Origin: Amycolatopsis vastitatis
Lineage (GTDB): Bacteria > Actinomycetota > Actinomycetes > Mycobacteriales > Pseudonocardiaceae
Assembly (NCBI RefSeq): GCF_002234595.1
Contig: NZ_NMUL01000006.1
Coordinates: 62,001-126,000, forward strand
Reading direction: 5' to 3'
DNA: 64,000 bases
Shown in pieces: positions 8,516-16,811 of the stretch (its first letter is position 1; every line of letters begins with the position of its first letter). Made by a program: the position numbers and the translations under genes. Under the pieces are notes generated by a model. That model saw nothing but the letters and a program-made list of their open reading frames with translations, was not told where the DNA came from and did no database searches.

Positions 8516-8547
8516 GTGAGTAACAGTGTTCTAACCCTCCGGAACAA

Positions 8548-9576
8548 TCACGACGGCTCGCGCGGGAACTCCGCCCGCACGCCCAGGAGCCGCACCGCGC
8601 GGGTCAGCTCGAACATGCCGAGCACCTCCTGGGCCGCGCGGCCGATCTCGGCGGCATCGGACGTCGGTTCGGGCAGCGTGACGCTGTGCGTGTGGGTCAG
8701 GAACGGCACGAACCGCACCTTGACCGCCACCCGCGCCGCCGGCCGGTCCTCGGCGAGGACGTCCTGGGCGACGCGTTTCGCCAGCGCCGAGACCTCCGCC
8801 GCCATCTCGGCCGGGTCCGTCAGGTCGCGCTGGAACGTCGTTTCGCGGCTGCGGGACCGGGCCACGTACGGGGTCGCGCTGACGTCGGCGTCACTGATGC
8901 CGCCGCCGAGCAGCCGCAGCCAGGGGCCGGTCTTCGGGCCGAACCGCGCGGCGAGCGCCGCCGGGTCCGCGCCCGCCAGGTCGAGGACGGTGTGGATGCC
9001 CGCTTCGGCGAGCTTCTTCGCCGTCTTGCCGCCGATGCCCCACAGTGCGTCGGTCGGGCGCGTGGCCATCACGTCCCACCAGTTCTCCCGCGTCAGCCGG
9101 AAGATCCCGCCCGGCTTCCCGAACCCGGTGGCGAGCTTGGCCCGCAGCTTGTTGTCGCCGATCCCGACCGCGCAGGACAAGCCCGTCTCGCGCGCCACCG
9201 CCTCCTTGATCGACACCGCCAGCGCCTCGGGGTCCGACGTCTCCGCCCCGACGAACGCCTCGTCCCAGCCCAGCACCTCGACCACGACCGGCAGCTCCCG
9301 CACCGCCGCCATCACCCGCGCCGACACCTCGAGGTAGGCGTCCGGGTCACTGGGCAGGAAGACGGCGTCCGGGCAGCGTTTGGCGGCGATCCGCAGCGGC
9401 ATGCCGGACTGGACGCCGAACTCGCGGGCCTCGTACGACGCCGTCGCGACGACCGCGCGTTCGGTGGGGTCGCCGTTGCCGCCGACCACGACGGGCCGCC
9501 CGCGCAGCTCCGGGTGGCGGGCGATCTCCACCGCGGCGATGAACTGGTCGAGGTCGACGTGCAGGACCCACTTCAC
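8548..9576 (-). CDS. dinB2: Y-family DNA polymerase, DinB2 type
   Basis: A 342-aa translesion polymerase. The palm carboxylates are visible as HVDLDQF (Asp8, Asp10) and GWDEAF (Asp105, Glu106), followed by the helix-hairpin-helix segment LWGIGGKTAKKLAEAGI and the little-finger domain. GWDEA instead of the usual S-x-DEA, together with the overall sequence, matches mycobacterial DinB2 rather than DinB1. No beta-clamp-binding tail is evident at the C-terminus. The steric-gate position is Ile13 (QFIAAVE) where most DinB proteins have Phe or Tyr; mycobacterial DinB2 has Leu there and readily incorporates ribonucleotides. Confidence 0.93.
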   Translation of the reverse strand: MKWVLHVDLDQFIAAVEIARHPELRGRPVVVGGNGDPTERAVVATASYEAREFGVQSGMPLRIAAKRCPDAVFLPSDPDAYLEVSARVMAAVRELPVVVEVLGWDEAFVGAETSDPEALAVSIKEAVARETGLSCAVGIGDNKLRAKLATGFGKPGGIFRLTRENWWDVMATRPTDALWGIGGKTAKKLAEAGIHTVLDLAGADPAALAARFGPKTGPWLRLLGGGISDADVSATPYVARSRSRETTFQRDLTDPAEMAAEVSALAKRVAQDVLAEDRPAARVAVKVRFVPFLTHTHSVTLPEPTSDAAEIGRAAQEVLGMFELTRAVRLLGVRAEFPREPS

Positions 9577-9592
9577 GCCGCCCAGTCTCGCC

Positions 9593-9856
9593 TCAGATCC
9601 GGTGCCGCGCCACGTGGGTCCAGACCGTGCCGGTGAGGGCGATGATCCCGCAGAGCGTGACGCCGGGATCGGGCAGCACCAGCCCGAGGACCAGCAGCGT
9701 CACGGCGATGACGTCGAAGAAGATCAGGACGGCGCTCCGGAACGCGCGCGACTTCGGGCGCCTGCCGTCGCGCAGCGCGGCAGCCAGATCGGGGTCACTG
9801 AGCTCCAGGCTGCGCTCGATCTTCTCGAGCTCGGTGCGATCGTGGTGACTGAGCAT
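9593..9856 (-). CDS. DUF3040 membrane protein
   Basis: An 87-aa protein. The N-terminal motif MLSHHDRTELEKIERSLELS is the DUF3040 signature, followed by two hydrophobic segments (about 45-62 and 67-82). Function unknown; the family is widespread in actinomycetes. The start at 9856 is supported by the SigF-type promoter upstream and by a GAAGGAG ribosome-binding site; a longer in-frame extension would cross that promoter. Confidence 0.88.
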   Translation of the reverse strand: MLSHHDRTELEKIERSLELSDPDLAAALRDGRRPKSRAFRSAVLIFFDVIAVTLLVLGLVLPDPGVTLCGIIALTGTVWTHVARHRI

Positions 9857-9902
9857 CGGGGGGTACTCCTTCGGCGCCGAACCCGCCGTATCGCCAGAGC
9901 GA

Positions 9903-9927
9903 ATACCCAATCGTCCTCCGAACGAAC
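9903..9927 (-). promoter_or_regulatory. SigB/SigF-type promoter of the DUF3040 gene
   Basis: On the minus strand GTTC (9927-9924), a 15-bp spacer and GGGTAT (9908-9903), 46 bp before the start codon. It fits the GNNT-N14-16-GGGTAY consensus of SigB/SigF-class factors and matches the promoters of the 48-56 kb stress island. Confidence 0.6.
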
Positions 9928-10113
9928 CGCCGAACGCCTTCTCATTTCGTGCTTTTTGCTGCTCCGACCGGGTGATCCGCGCTGGGTGACCGCCTTCCGC
10001 CACGTTAAGTTGCCTCTCGAACGTGTCTGGTGACGACCCGGACGGCTTGGGGACGCTCGGTATGGCCGGCTCCGCCCTGCCCGCCGGGACTCTTCGAGCA
10101 GCCGGAGGACCCG

Positions 10114-11175
10114 ATGACCCTGCCCACCGAACCGATCGGCAGCATCCCGCGGCCGGACTACCTGCTCGACGGCCTCGGCGACTTCGCCGCCGGGCGGATC
10201 GACGCCGAGGCGCTCGCCGGGCTGGAGAGCCGGGCCGTCGCCGACACGCTGCGCCGGTTCGAGGAGACGGGCTCGCCGGTGCTGACCGACGGCGAGCAGG
10301 GCAAGCCGAGCTTCGCGACGTACCCGCTGGCCGGTCTGGACGCGCTGGCCCCGGACGGCGCCGTCATCCCGTTCGCCGACGGGCACACCCGGCAGCTGCC
10401 GCGGCTCACCGCGGGCCCGTTCCGCTACGCGACCCACGCGGATTCGTACCTGACGCGAGCGAAAGCGCTCACGGACAAGCCGGTCAAGCAGGCGGTGATC
10501 GCCGCCTCCGCCCTCTCGCTGATCTACCCCGCCGACGGCATCGACGGATACCCCCGGGAGCGGTTCGTCGCCGACCTGGTGACCGAGGCGGCGGCGGACA
10601 TCCGGCGCAGCCTCGAAGCGGGCGCGGACAGCGTGCAGATCGATTTCACCGAAGGGCGTCTCTCGCTGAAGCTCGACCCGTCCGGCGGCCTGCTGCGGCA
10701 GTTCGTCGAGCTCAACAACGCCGTGCTGGACCGGTTCACGGCCGAGGAGCGCGCGAAGATCGGCGTCCACACGTGCCCGGGTGGCGACCAGGACTCCGTG
10801 CACAGCCTCGACGTCGACTACGCGGGCCTGCTGCCGGCTCTGTTCGACCTGCGGGCCGGGCGCTTCTACGTCCAGCTGGCCAGCGAAGGCGACTCGGAGC
10901 GGACACTCGGGCTGATCGCGGACCACCTCAAGGCGGACCAGCGGGTGTTCGTCGGCGTCACCGACCCGATCGACCCGCGGGTGGAGACCTCGGAAGAAGT
11001 CCGCGACCGCGTCCTGGCCGCGGCCCGGTTCGTGCCAGCCGACCGGCTCGGCACCTGCGACGACTGCGGGTTCTCGCCGTTCGCCGACGACACGTCGACC
11101 TCGCGCGACCTCGCGTTCGCGAAGATCAAGGCCCGGGTCGAAGGCACGCGGCTGGCGTCCGAAAAGCTGAGCTGA
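10114..11175 (+). CDS. MetE C-terminal-like cobalamin-independent methyltransferase
   Basis: A 353-aa protein corresponding to the catalytic barrel of cobalamin-independent methionine synthase without the N-terminal folate-binding half. The zinc ligands of MetE can be placed: HTC (His219, Cys221), Glu258 in LASEGD and Cys318 in CDDCGFSPF. Stand-alone proteins of this type move methyl groups onto a zinc-bound thiol such as homocysteine, but the donor differs from or is unknown compared with full MetE. Start ATG 10114 has GGAGG 5 nt upstream. Monocistronic; the leader shows no riboswitch I could recognise. Confidence 0.82.
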   Translation: MTLPTEPIGSIPRPDYLLDGLGDFAAGRIDAEALAGLESRAVADTLRRFEETGSPVLTDGEQGKPSFATYPLAGLDALAPDGAVIPFADGHTRQLPRLTAGPFRYATHADSYLTRAKALTDKPVKQAVIAASALSLIYPADGIDGYPRERFVADLVTEAAADIRRSLEAGADSVQIDFTEGRLSLKLDPSGGLLRQFVELNNAVLDRFTAEERAKIGVHTCPGGDQDSVHSLDVDYAGLLPALFDLRAGRFYVQLASEGDSERTLGLIADHLKADQRVFVGVTDPIDPRVETSEEVRDRVLAAARFVPADRLGTCDDCGFSPFADDTSTSRDLAFAKIKARVEGTRLASEKLS

Positions 11176-11191
11176 GGCTTCCGGCGGGTTC

Positions 11192-11824
11192 TCACGCCGT
11201 CTCGGCGGCGACCTTCAGGCCGAGGGCGACGAGCACGCTGCCCAGCACGGCGTCGAGGCCCCGCCGGACGCGGCCGTCGCCGAAGAACCGGCGCAGGGCG
11301 CCGACCACGAGGGCGAGGGTGCCGAACCACAGCACCGTGCCGGCGGTGGCGATCGCGGTGAGCTCGAGCGTCTGCAGGGCGGCACCGTCCGCGGGCAGGA
11401 ACTGGGGGAGCAGCGCCAGGTAGTACACGGCGACCTTGGGGTTGAGCAGGTTGGTGAACAGGCCCTGGCGGAAGGCCGCCCCGGCGGCGAGCGGCGGCTT
11501 GTGCTCGCCGGCGCCGAGGTCGCGGTACCCGCCGCGGCGGACGGCCAGCCAGGCCTTGATGCCGAGGAACACGAGGTAGGCGGCGCCGGCCAGCTTGACG
11601 ACGGTGAAGGCGATCGCGGACGCGGTGAGCACGGCGGCGACGCCGAGCGCGATCGCGGCGACCCAGATGAACACGCCGAGCGCGATCCCGGCGCCCGCGG
11701 CGATCCCGGCCCGCCTGCCGCCGGTGAGCGAAGAGCGTGTGACGACGACGAAGTCCGGCCCCGGCGATATCGCCCCCAGCACGACGACCAGCAGGAACGA
11801 GGCGGCGGTGGAACCGGGGATCAT
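11192..11824 (-). CDS. LysE/RhtB-family amino-acid exporter
   Basis: A 210-aa membrane protein with six hydrophobic segments. Hallmarks are the N-terminal LGAISPGPDFVVVTRSSLTGG (family motif GPxxxxV) and GLFTNLLNPKVAVYYLALLPQF in the middle. These carriers export basic or neutral amino acids using the proton gradient; substrate not assignable. It converges on the MetE-like gene with 16 bp between stops. Upstream lies a repeat element (11874-11977). Confidence 0.9.
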   Translation of the reverse strand: MIPGSTAASFLLVVVLGAISPGPDFVVVTRSSLTGGRRAGIAAGAGIALGVFIWVAAIALGVAAVLTASAIAFTVVKLAGAAYLVFLGIKAWLAVRRGGYRDLGAGEHKPPLAAGAAFRQGLFTNLLNPKVAVYYLALLPQFLPADGAALQTLELTAIATAGTVLWFGTLALVVGALRRFFGDGRVRRGLDAVLGSVLVALGLKVAAETA

Positions 11825-11873
11825 GCCTCGAGGGTACGAGCCGCCCGCCGGCGGCCTTCGGCGTGCTCACGGG

Positions 11874-11977
11874 GTCGACACGCGTGATTGCCGGGTCGAC
11901 ACGGCGTGGGAGGTTTCCGGCGGCCGTGTCGTCCCGCGGATCACGCGTGTCGGCCTCCTGATCACGCGTGCCGACCG
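11874..11977. repeat. Inverted array of 21-bp-spaced repeats, family A copy 1
   Basis: Two units in one orientation (GTCGACACGCGTGATT at 11874 and a degenerate copy at 11895) face two units in the other (GATCACGCGTGTCGG at 11939 and GATCACGCGTGCCGACC at 11960). The ACGCGT cores (or their equivalents) are at 11880, 11901, 11943 and 11964, so within each arm the spacing is exactly 21 bp. It sits between the divergent LysE and GTP cyclohydrolase genes. A second copy is at 45730-45852. Confidence 0.75.
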
Positions 11978-12003
11978 GTCCGGCACACCTCGCCGGTGTC
12001 AAT

Positions 12004-12037
12004 GTTCGAATTTGAACCTCGTGTAGGGTCGATCTTG
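12004..12037 (+). promoter_or_regulatory. Palindrome and -10 box for the GTP cyclohydrolase gene
   Basis: GTTCGAATTTGAAC (12004-12017) is a 14-bp palindrome with one mismatched pair. Seven bases downstream is TAGGGT (12024-12029), and the GTG at 12037 follows after another 7 nt, the spacing expected for a leaderless transcript. A repressor at the palindrome would block initiation. Confidence 0.45.
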
Positions 12038-12672
12038 TGGGTGACTCGCGGGGTGACGACATGACGGCCGGGGTGCGGACGCGGGTGCGCATTCCCCTGC
12101 GGCTCGGCGGTGGCGTCGCGGTCGACGCCGAGGCCGTCACGTTCCGCGGCCTGGCCGACGGCGGCGAGCACCTGGCCTTCGTCCTGGGGACACCCGGCGA
12201 GGTGCCGCTGGTGCGGCCGCACTCGGAGTGCCTCACCGGCGACGTCTTCGGTTCGGCGCGCTGCGACTGCGGCCCGCAGCTGGCCGAGGCCGTCGCCCGG
12301 ATTTCCGAGACCGGCGGGTACCTGCTGTACCTGCGCCAGGAAGGCCGCGGAATCGGGCTGTACAACAAGCTCGACGCGTACGCGCTCCAGGACGGCGGCC
12401 TCGACACGTACGCGGCGAACGCCGCGCTCGGCCTGCCCGAGGACGCCCGCGACTACACCGTCGCCGCCCAGATGCTGGGCGCGCTCGGCGTCGGCCGGAT
12501 CGACCTGCTGTCGAATAACCCTGACAAGGCGGCGCAGCTTCGGGCGGCCGGGATCGCGGTGCGCGACCGGGTGCCGACCGGGGTGTTCGCGACCGAGAAC
12601 AACGTCCGGTACCTCCGGGCGAAGGCCGAGCAGACCGGCCACACGCTCACCCTGCCCGGCCTGGCCAGCTGA
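12037..12672 (+). CDS. ribA: GTP cyclohydrolase II (RibA-type, single domain)
   Basis: A 211-aa enzyme that opens GTP to 2,5-diamino-6-ribosylamino-4-pyrimidinone phosphate, the first step of riboflavin and related pyrimidine/deazaflavin metabolism. Zinc ligands Cys65, Cys76 and Cys78 ([16 protein letters not shown]), the catalytic [17 protein letters not shown] segment and NNPDKAAQL are intact. It is not fused to the DHBP synthase domain. With no riboflavin genes beside it, it may be an extra GCH II serving a secondary pathway. Start: GTG 12037 looks leaderless; ATG 12061 with GGGGTGA ahead is the alternative. Confidence 0.92.
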   Translation: MGDSRGDDMTAGVRTRVRIPLRLGGGVAVDAEAVTFRGLADGGEHLAFVLGTPGEVPLVRPHSECLTGDVFGSARCDCGPQLAEAVARISETGGYLLYLRQEGRGIGLYNKLDAYALQDGGLDTYAANAALGLPEDARDYTVAAQMLGALGVGRIDLLSNNPDKAAQLRAAGIAVRDRVPTGVFATENNVRYLRAKAEQTGHTLTLPGLAS

Positions 12673-12688
12673 CAGCCGGGGCAGCCGG

Positions 12689-13219
12689 TCAGGCGAGGCG
12701 CTGAGCGGCCGCCGCGGCCGGGCCCGTCGTGAGCTTTTCGAGGAGTCCGATGAGGACAGTCTGTTCGGAAGGTGTCAGCGACGCCGCCCAAGCCTGCTCG
12801 CGCGCGTTGTGCTCCTGGTAGGCGTCGGTGACCGAGGTGCGGCCCGCTTCCGTCAGCGCCAGCCGGACCGCGCGGCGGTCGTGGGGGACCTGGGTGCGCG
12901 TCACGAGGCCGTCCCGCTCCAATGTCTTCACCAGCGCCGAAACCGCCGCGCGGCTCATCCCGGCGAGCTTGGCCGCGTGGCGGGACTCGAGCGGGCCGGC
13001 CAGCCACAGCACGAACAGCACCCGGAACCCGCCCCAGCTCCAGCCGCGTGGCCGGTGGACCGTCGATTCCCAGTCGTAGACCAATGCGCCGGCCAGCCGG
13101 TGCAGCGTCAGCCCGAGGCGCATCGCGACCGGGTCGGTCGCGGGCAGCTCGGCCTGCGCCTTCCCGATCGCGTAGTCGACGAACGAAAGGTAGTCGAGGT
13201 CGGCCGGTCGGTCGGTCAT
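12689..13219 (-). CDS. MarR-family transcriptional regulator
   Basis: A 176-aa winged-helix protein. The recognition region AAKLAGMSRAAVSALVKTLERDGLVTR and the wing VPHDRRAVRLALTEAGR are typical MarR features. It is divergent from the MBL/monooxygenase pair. A 22-bp palindrome at 13285-13306 in the shared region is the likely binding site, so it probably represses the catabolic pair until an aromatic ligand binds. Confidence 0.93.
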   Translation of the reverse strand: MTDRPADLDYLSFVDYAIGKAQAELPATDPVAMRLGLTLHRLAGALVYDWESTVHRPRGWSWGGFRVLFVLWLAGPLESRHAAKLAGMSRAAVSALVKTLERDGLVTRTQVPHDRRAVRLALTEAGRTSVTDAYQEHNAREQAWAASLTPSEQTVLIGLLEKLTTGPAAAAAQRLA

Positions 13220-13284
13220 GCGGCCCAGGTTAGGGGACGGAGGGTTTCCCGCGGCGGTCCGGCGAGCTAGCCTGGCCCGGCAGG

Positions 13285-13306
13285 GATAGTCAATCCTTTG
13301 ACGATC
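13285..13306. promoter_or_regulatory. Palindromic operator, probably for MarR
   Basis: GATAGTCAATCCTTTGACGATC reads as GAT-n-GTCAA-TCCT-TTGAC-n-ATC, a perfect palindrome apart from the n pair and spacer, 15 bp before the start of the MBL-fold gene. Length and symmetry suit a MarR dimer. Confidence 0.7.
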
Positions 13307-13320
13307 AAGGAGCGCTCGCC

Positions 13321-14283
13321 GTGACGAAGAAAGCCTTCGCCTCTTCGGCCGACCTGGCGGAGAAAGCGCAAACCCTCGAAAACCTGGCGGACGGCGTCTG
13401 GGCGCTGACCGCGGAAGGCGACCCGAACATCGGCGCGATCGAGGGCGAGGACTTCCTCGTCTGCTTCGAAGCGCTGGCCACGCCCGTCGCCGCCCGCGAG
13501 TGGCTCGCGAAACTGCGGGAGCACACCGCCAAACCCGTGCGCTACCTCGTGCTGAGCCACTACCACGCGGTGCGCGTGCTCGGCGCGTCCGCCTTCGACG
13601 CCGAGGTCATCGTCGCGCACGAGAATACCCGCGCCCTGATCGCCGAGCGCGGCAAGGAGGACTGGGAGAGCGAGTTCGGCCGGATGCCGCGGCTCGCGAA
13701 GGGCGCGGCGTCGGTGCCGGGGCTGACCTGGCCGACGCTGACCTTCTCCGACCGGCTCACCATCGACCTCGGCGGCGACCGCGGCGACCTCGTCCTCCAG
13801 TACTGCGGGCGCGGCCACACCGAAGGCGACCTGGTGGCCTGGCTGCCGCGGCCGAAGATCCTCTACGCCGGCGACCTCGTGGAAGCCGAAGCCGCGCTGT
13901 ACACCGGCGACGCGTTCCACCGCGAATGGACTTCGTCCACTTTGGACCGTGTGGCCGCCTTCGGTGCCGAGGTGCTGATCGGCGGCCGTGGCGGCGTGAG
14001 CCGCGGCGCGGCGGCCGTCGAGGCGGCGATCGCGCAGACCCGGCACTTCCTCGACACGATGATCCGCGAGGTCGGCGCGGTCCGCGACGCCGGCGGCACG
14101 CTCAAGGAAGCCTTCGAACGCACGCACGCCGCCCTGGAAGGCCGGTACGGGCACTGGCCGATCTTCGAGCACTGCCTGCCCTTCGACGTCTCCCGGCTAT
14201 GGGACGAACTGTCCGGCGTCGAACGGCCGGTGGTGTGGACGGCCGAACGCGACCGCGAGGTCTGGGACCAGCTGCAGGGATGA
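13321..14283 (+). CDS. MBL-fold hydrolase with a degenerate metal motif
   Basis: A 320-aa protein with the metallo-beta-lactamase fold order: beta-strand VRYLVLSHYHAVRVLGAS, then CGRGHTEGDLVAWL, then ILYAGDLVE. The canonical HxHxDH motif reads HYHAVR, keeping the first two His but replacing Asp and the third His; the later His (RGHTEGD) and Asp (AGD) are kept. It may bind a single metal or act differently from SoxH or glyoxalase II relatives. GTG start. The next gene, a flavin monooxygenase, overlaps by 4 bp, so both likely act on the same ring-cleavage or aromatic pathway. Confidence 0.8.
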   Translation: MTKKAFASSADLAEKAQTLENLADGVWALTAEGDPNIGAIEGEDFLVCFEALATPVAAREWLAKLREHTAKPVRYLVLSHYHAVRVLGASAFDAEVIVAHENTRALIAERGKEDWESEFGRMPRLAKGAASVPGLTWPTLTFSDRLTIDLGGDRGDLVLQYCGRGHTEGDLVAWLPRPKILYAGDLVEAEAALYTGDAFHREWTSSTLDRVAAFGAEVLIGGRGGVSRGAAAVEAAIAQTRHFLDTMIREVGAVRDAGGTLKEAFERTHAALEGRYGHWPIFEHCLPFDVSRLWDELSGVERPVVWTAERDREVWDQLQG

Positions 14284-15779
14284 CGGTCGCGGTCCTCGGC
14301 AGCGGCCCGGTCGGCCAGACGGCCGCGCTGCTGCTCGCGCGCTGGGGCGTGCCGGTCGTGCTCGTCGACGAGCACGTGCGGCGCGACCCCGTGGGGTCCA
14401 AGGCCATCTGCCACCAGCGGGACACCCTGGACGTCTGGGCGGCACTGGGCGCGGGCTGTCTGGCCGAAGAAGGCCTCACCTGGACGACCGCGCGGACGTT
14501 CCACCGCGGCCGGGAGCTGTTCTCCTACCGGCTGCCGGACGCGGGGTCCGCGCTCCCGCCGTTCGTGAACCTGTCCCAGGCCCGCGTCGAAGAGGTGCTG
14601 GACGGCCTGATCGCGGACCAGCCGTTGATCGACGTCCGCCGCGGCCACCGCGTCACCGGCCTGACGCAGGCGGCCGGCGTCGAGATCCACTGCGCGACCG
14701 CCGACGGCCCGCGCCGGATCGAAGCCGACTACGCGGTCGCCTGCACCGGCGCGCACGGTGACGCGGTGCGGCGCGCCGTCGGGGAACGGCTGGACGGGGT
14801 CTCGTTCGCCGATCTGTTCCTCATCTGCGACATCCGGGCCGACCTCGCCGGGTGGGCGGCCGAACGGCGGTTCCACTTCGACCCGCCGTGGAACCCCGGC
14901 CGCCAGGTGCTGATCCACCCGTGTCCCGGTTCGCAGTTCCGGATCGACTGGCAGGTGCCGGACGGCTACGACCTGGCCGCGGAGGAGACCGGTGGCGCGC
15001 TCGGCCGCCGGATCCGGGCGATCATCGGCGACCGGCCGTACGAGGTCGTGTGGCGGTCGGTCTACCGCTTCCACACCCGGCTGGTCCGCCGCATGCGCGC
15101 CGGCCGCGTGCTGCTGGCCGGCGACTGCGCGCACCTGGTCGCGCCGTTCGGGGCGCGTGGCCTGAACGGCGGTGTCGCGGACGCGGAGAACGCGGCGTGG
15201 AAGCTCGCCCACGTGCTGCGCGGGCTCGCCGGCGACGGCCTGCTCGACAGCTACCACGCCGAACGGCACGCGGCCGCGGTGGAAAACGCCGAGGTGACGA
15301 CGGCGACCATGGACTTCCTGGTGCCGCGGGACGAAACGGGGCGCCGGTACCGGGAGGAGGTCCTGACGCGCGCGGCGGCCGATCCGTCCGCGCACGCGCT
15401 CGTCGACTCGGGGCGGCTGGCCGAGCCGTTCTGGTACGCGGACTCGCCGTTGACGACACCGGATCCTCTGCGGCCGGCCACGGGACGGCCGCCGCGCGGG
15501 GCGCTGCCGCCCCCGGGACCGGGCGTGCTGCTGCCGGACGTGACCGTCCCCGGTGGACGGTTGCGCGACCTGGCCCGGCAGGGGTTCCTCCTGCTCACGA
15601 CCCCCGGCGTGGGGTCCGCGGGGCTGCGGTCGGTGGAAATCCCGGTGGGCGGGGCGCTGGGAGCGCGTCCGGGGGAGGCCTGGCTGGTCCGCCCGGACGC
15701 GTACGTCGCCGCGGTGCTGTCCTCCCCGGCGGACATCGGACGCGCCCTGCGCCGCGCCTCGGGAAGCGCGAGCGACTGA
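14280..15779 (+). CDS. FAD-dependent aromatic monooxygenase (PheA/TfdB type)
   Basis: A 499-aa flavoprotein hydroxylase. The N-terminal dinucleotide fold is LGSGPVGQTAALLLARWGVPV with Glu/Asp at the end of strand 2 (VLVDEH). The FAD-ribityl motif is RVLLAGDCAHLVAPFGARGLNGGVADAENAAWKL. Members hydroxylate phenolic or similar aromatic substrates with NAD(P)H and O2; a thioredoxin-like C-terminal domain (from about residue 390) is present, as in phenol hydroxylases. Coupled to the MBL gene (ATGA overlap) and presumably under MarR control. Confidence 0.88.
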   Translation: MTVAVLGSGPVGQTAALLLARWGVPVVLVDEHVRRDPVGSKAICHQRDTLDVWAALGAGCLAEEGLTWTTARTFHRGRELFSYRLPDAGSALPPFVNLSQARVEEVLDGLIADQPLIDVRRGHRVTGLTQAAGVEIHCATADGPRRIEADYAVACTGAHGDAVRRAVGERLDGVSFADLFLICDIRADLAGWAAERRFHFDPPWNPGRQVLIHPCPGSQFRIDWQVPDGYDLAAEETGGALGRRIRAIIGDRPYEVVWRSVYRFHTRLVRRMRAGRVLLAGDCAHLVAPFGARGLNGGVADAENAAWKLAHVLRGLAGDGLLDSYHAERHAAAVENAEVTTATMDFLVPRDETGRRYREEVLTRAAADPSAHALVDSGRLAEPFWYADSPLTTPDPLRPATGRPPRGALPPPGPGVLLPDVTVPGGRLRDLARQGFLLLTTPGVGSAGLRSVEIPVGGALGARPGEAWLVRPDAYVAAVLSSPADIGRALRRASGSASD

Positions 15780-15797
15780 CCACAATGGACAGTTCGG

Positions 15798-16811
15798 CTA
15801 GCCCGCGGTGCGCGGCGCCCGGGTCGACTCGCGGACGACCAGCGACGTCGGGACGATCACCGGTGCCTCCGGCGGCGGTGCGCCGGCCAGCTGCGCGAGC
15901 AGCTGCCGGGCCGCCGTCTCGCCCATCTCGCGCAGCGGCTGGTGGATCGTGGTCAGCGGTGGCTGGGTGTGCGCGGCCAAGGGGATGTCGTCGAAGCCGA
16001 CCACGGCGACGTCGTCGGGCACCGCGCGGCCGGCCTTCCGGAGCCCGGCGAGCACACCCGCCGCCGTGAGGTCGTTGTGCGCGAAGACGGCGTCGAACGC
16101 CGGGCCCGTCGCGAGCAGCTGGAGGATGGCCGCCTCGCCGCTTTCGCTCGTGAAGTCGCCTTCGATGATCAGCCGCGGATCGAGCGTCAGGCCGGCTTCG
16201 CGCACGACGTCGTGGAAGCCGTTGAGGCGGTCGCTCGTGCAGCCGAAGCCGTGGGGCCCGGTGACCGTGGCGAGCCGGGTGCGGCCGGTGTCCAGCAGGT
16301 GCCGGGCAGCGGCCGCGCCGCCCCGGCGGTTGTCCGTGCCCACCGACGGGAACGCCGGGCGGCGGCCGCGGTCGTCGATCATCACCACCGGCAGCCCCGA
16401 GTCGTACAGCACGCGCAGGTGCCGCACCGCATCCGGCGGTTCCACCAGCAGCAGGCCGTCGAACGCCTTCGCCGACACCCGCCGCGAGAAGCCGTCGAGC
16501 GAGTCGGCACCGCGGTTGGCCGTGGACAGCAGCAAGCCGTAGCCCTTCGCCTCGAGGACGTCGGCGACGCCCTGCAGCACCTCGCCCATCCACGGCCAGG
16601 TCACCCCGGGTACCAGCATCCCGACCGTGCGCGTCACCCCGCGGGCCAGCCCGACCGCGCCGGCACTGGGGATGTACCCGGTCGCGGCGATCACTTCGCG
16701 CACCCGGACCGCGGTCGCCGCGTCGACGTCGGCCTTGTTGTTGAGCACCCGCGACACGGTCGTCTTGCTCACCCGCGCGCGGCGGGCGACCTCGGCGATC
16801 GTGACGCGCAT
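15798..16811 (-). CDS. LacI-family transcriptional regulator
   Basis: A 337-aa regulator: the N-terminal HTH (TIAEVARRARVSKTTVSRVL, residues 3-22) and hinge are followed by a periplasmic-binding-protein-like sugar-binding domain (GMLVPGVTWPWMGEVLQGV and onward; VVGFDDIPLAAHTQPPLTTI near the end). The start at 16811 is set by the conserved HTH position; the longer open frame upstream does not look like protein. No sugar-use operon lies beside it in the window, so the target is unknown. Confidence 0.93.
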   Translation of the reverse strand: MRVTIAEVARRARVSKTTVSRVLNNKADVDAATAVRVREVIAATGYIPSAGAVGLARGVTRTVGMLVPGVTWPWMGEVLQGVADVLEAKGYGLLLSTANRGADSLDGFSRRVSAKAFDGLLLVEPPDAVRHLRVLYDSGLPVVMIDDRGRRPAFPSVGTDNRRGGAAAARHLLDTGRTRLATVTGPHGFGCTSDRLNGFHDVVREAGLTLDPRLIIEGDFTSESGEAAILQLLATGPAFDAVFAHNDLTAAGVLAGLRKAGRAVPDDVAVVGFDDIPLAAHTQPPLTTIHQPLREMGETAARQLLAQLAGAPPPEAPVIVPTSLVVRESTRAPRTAG

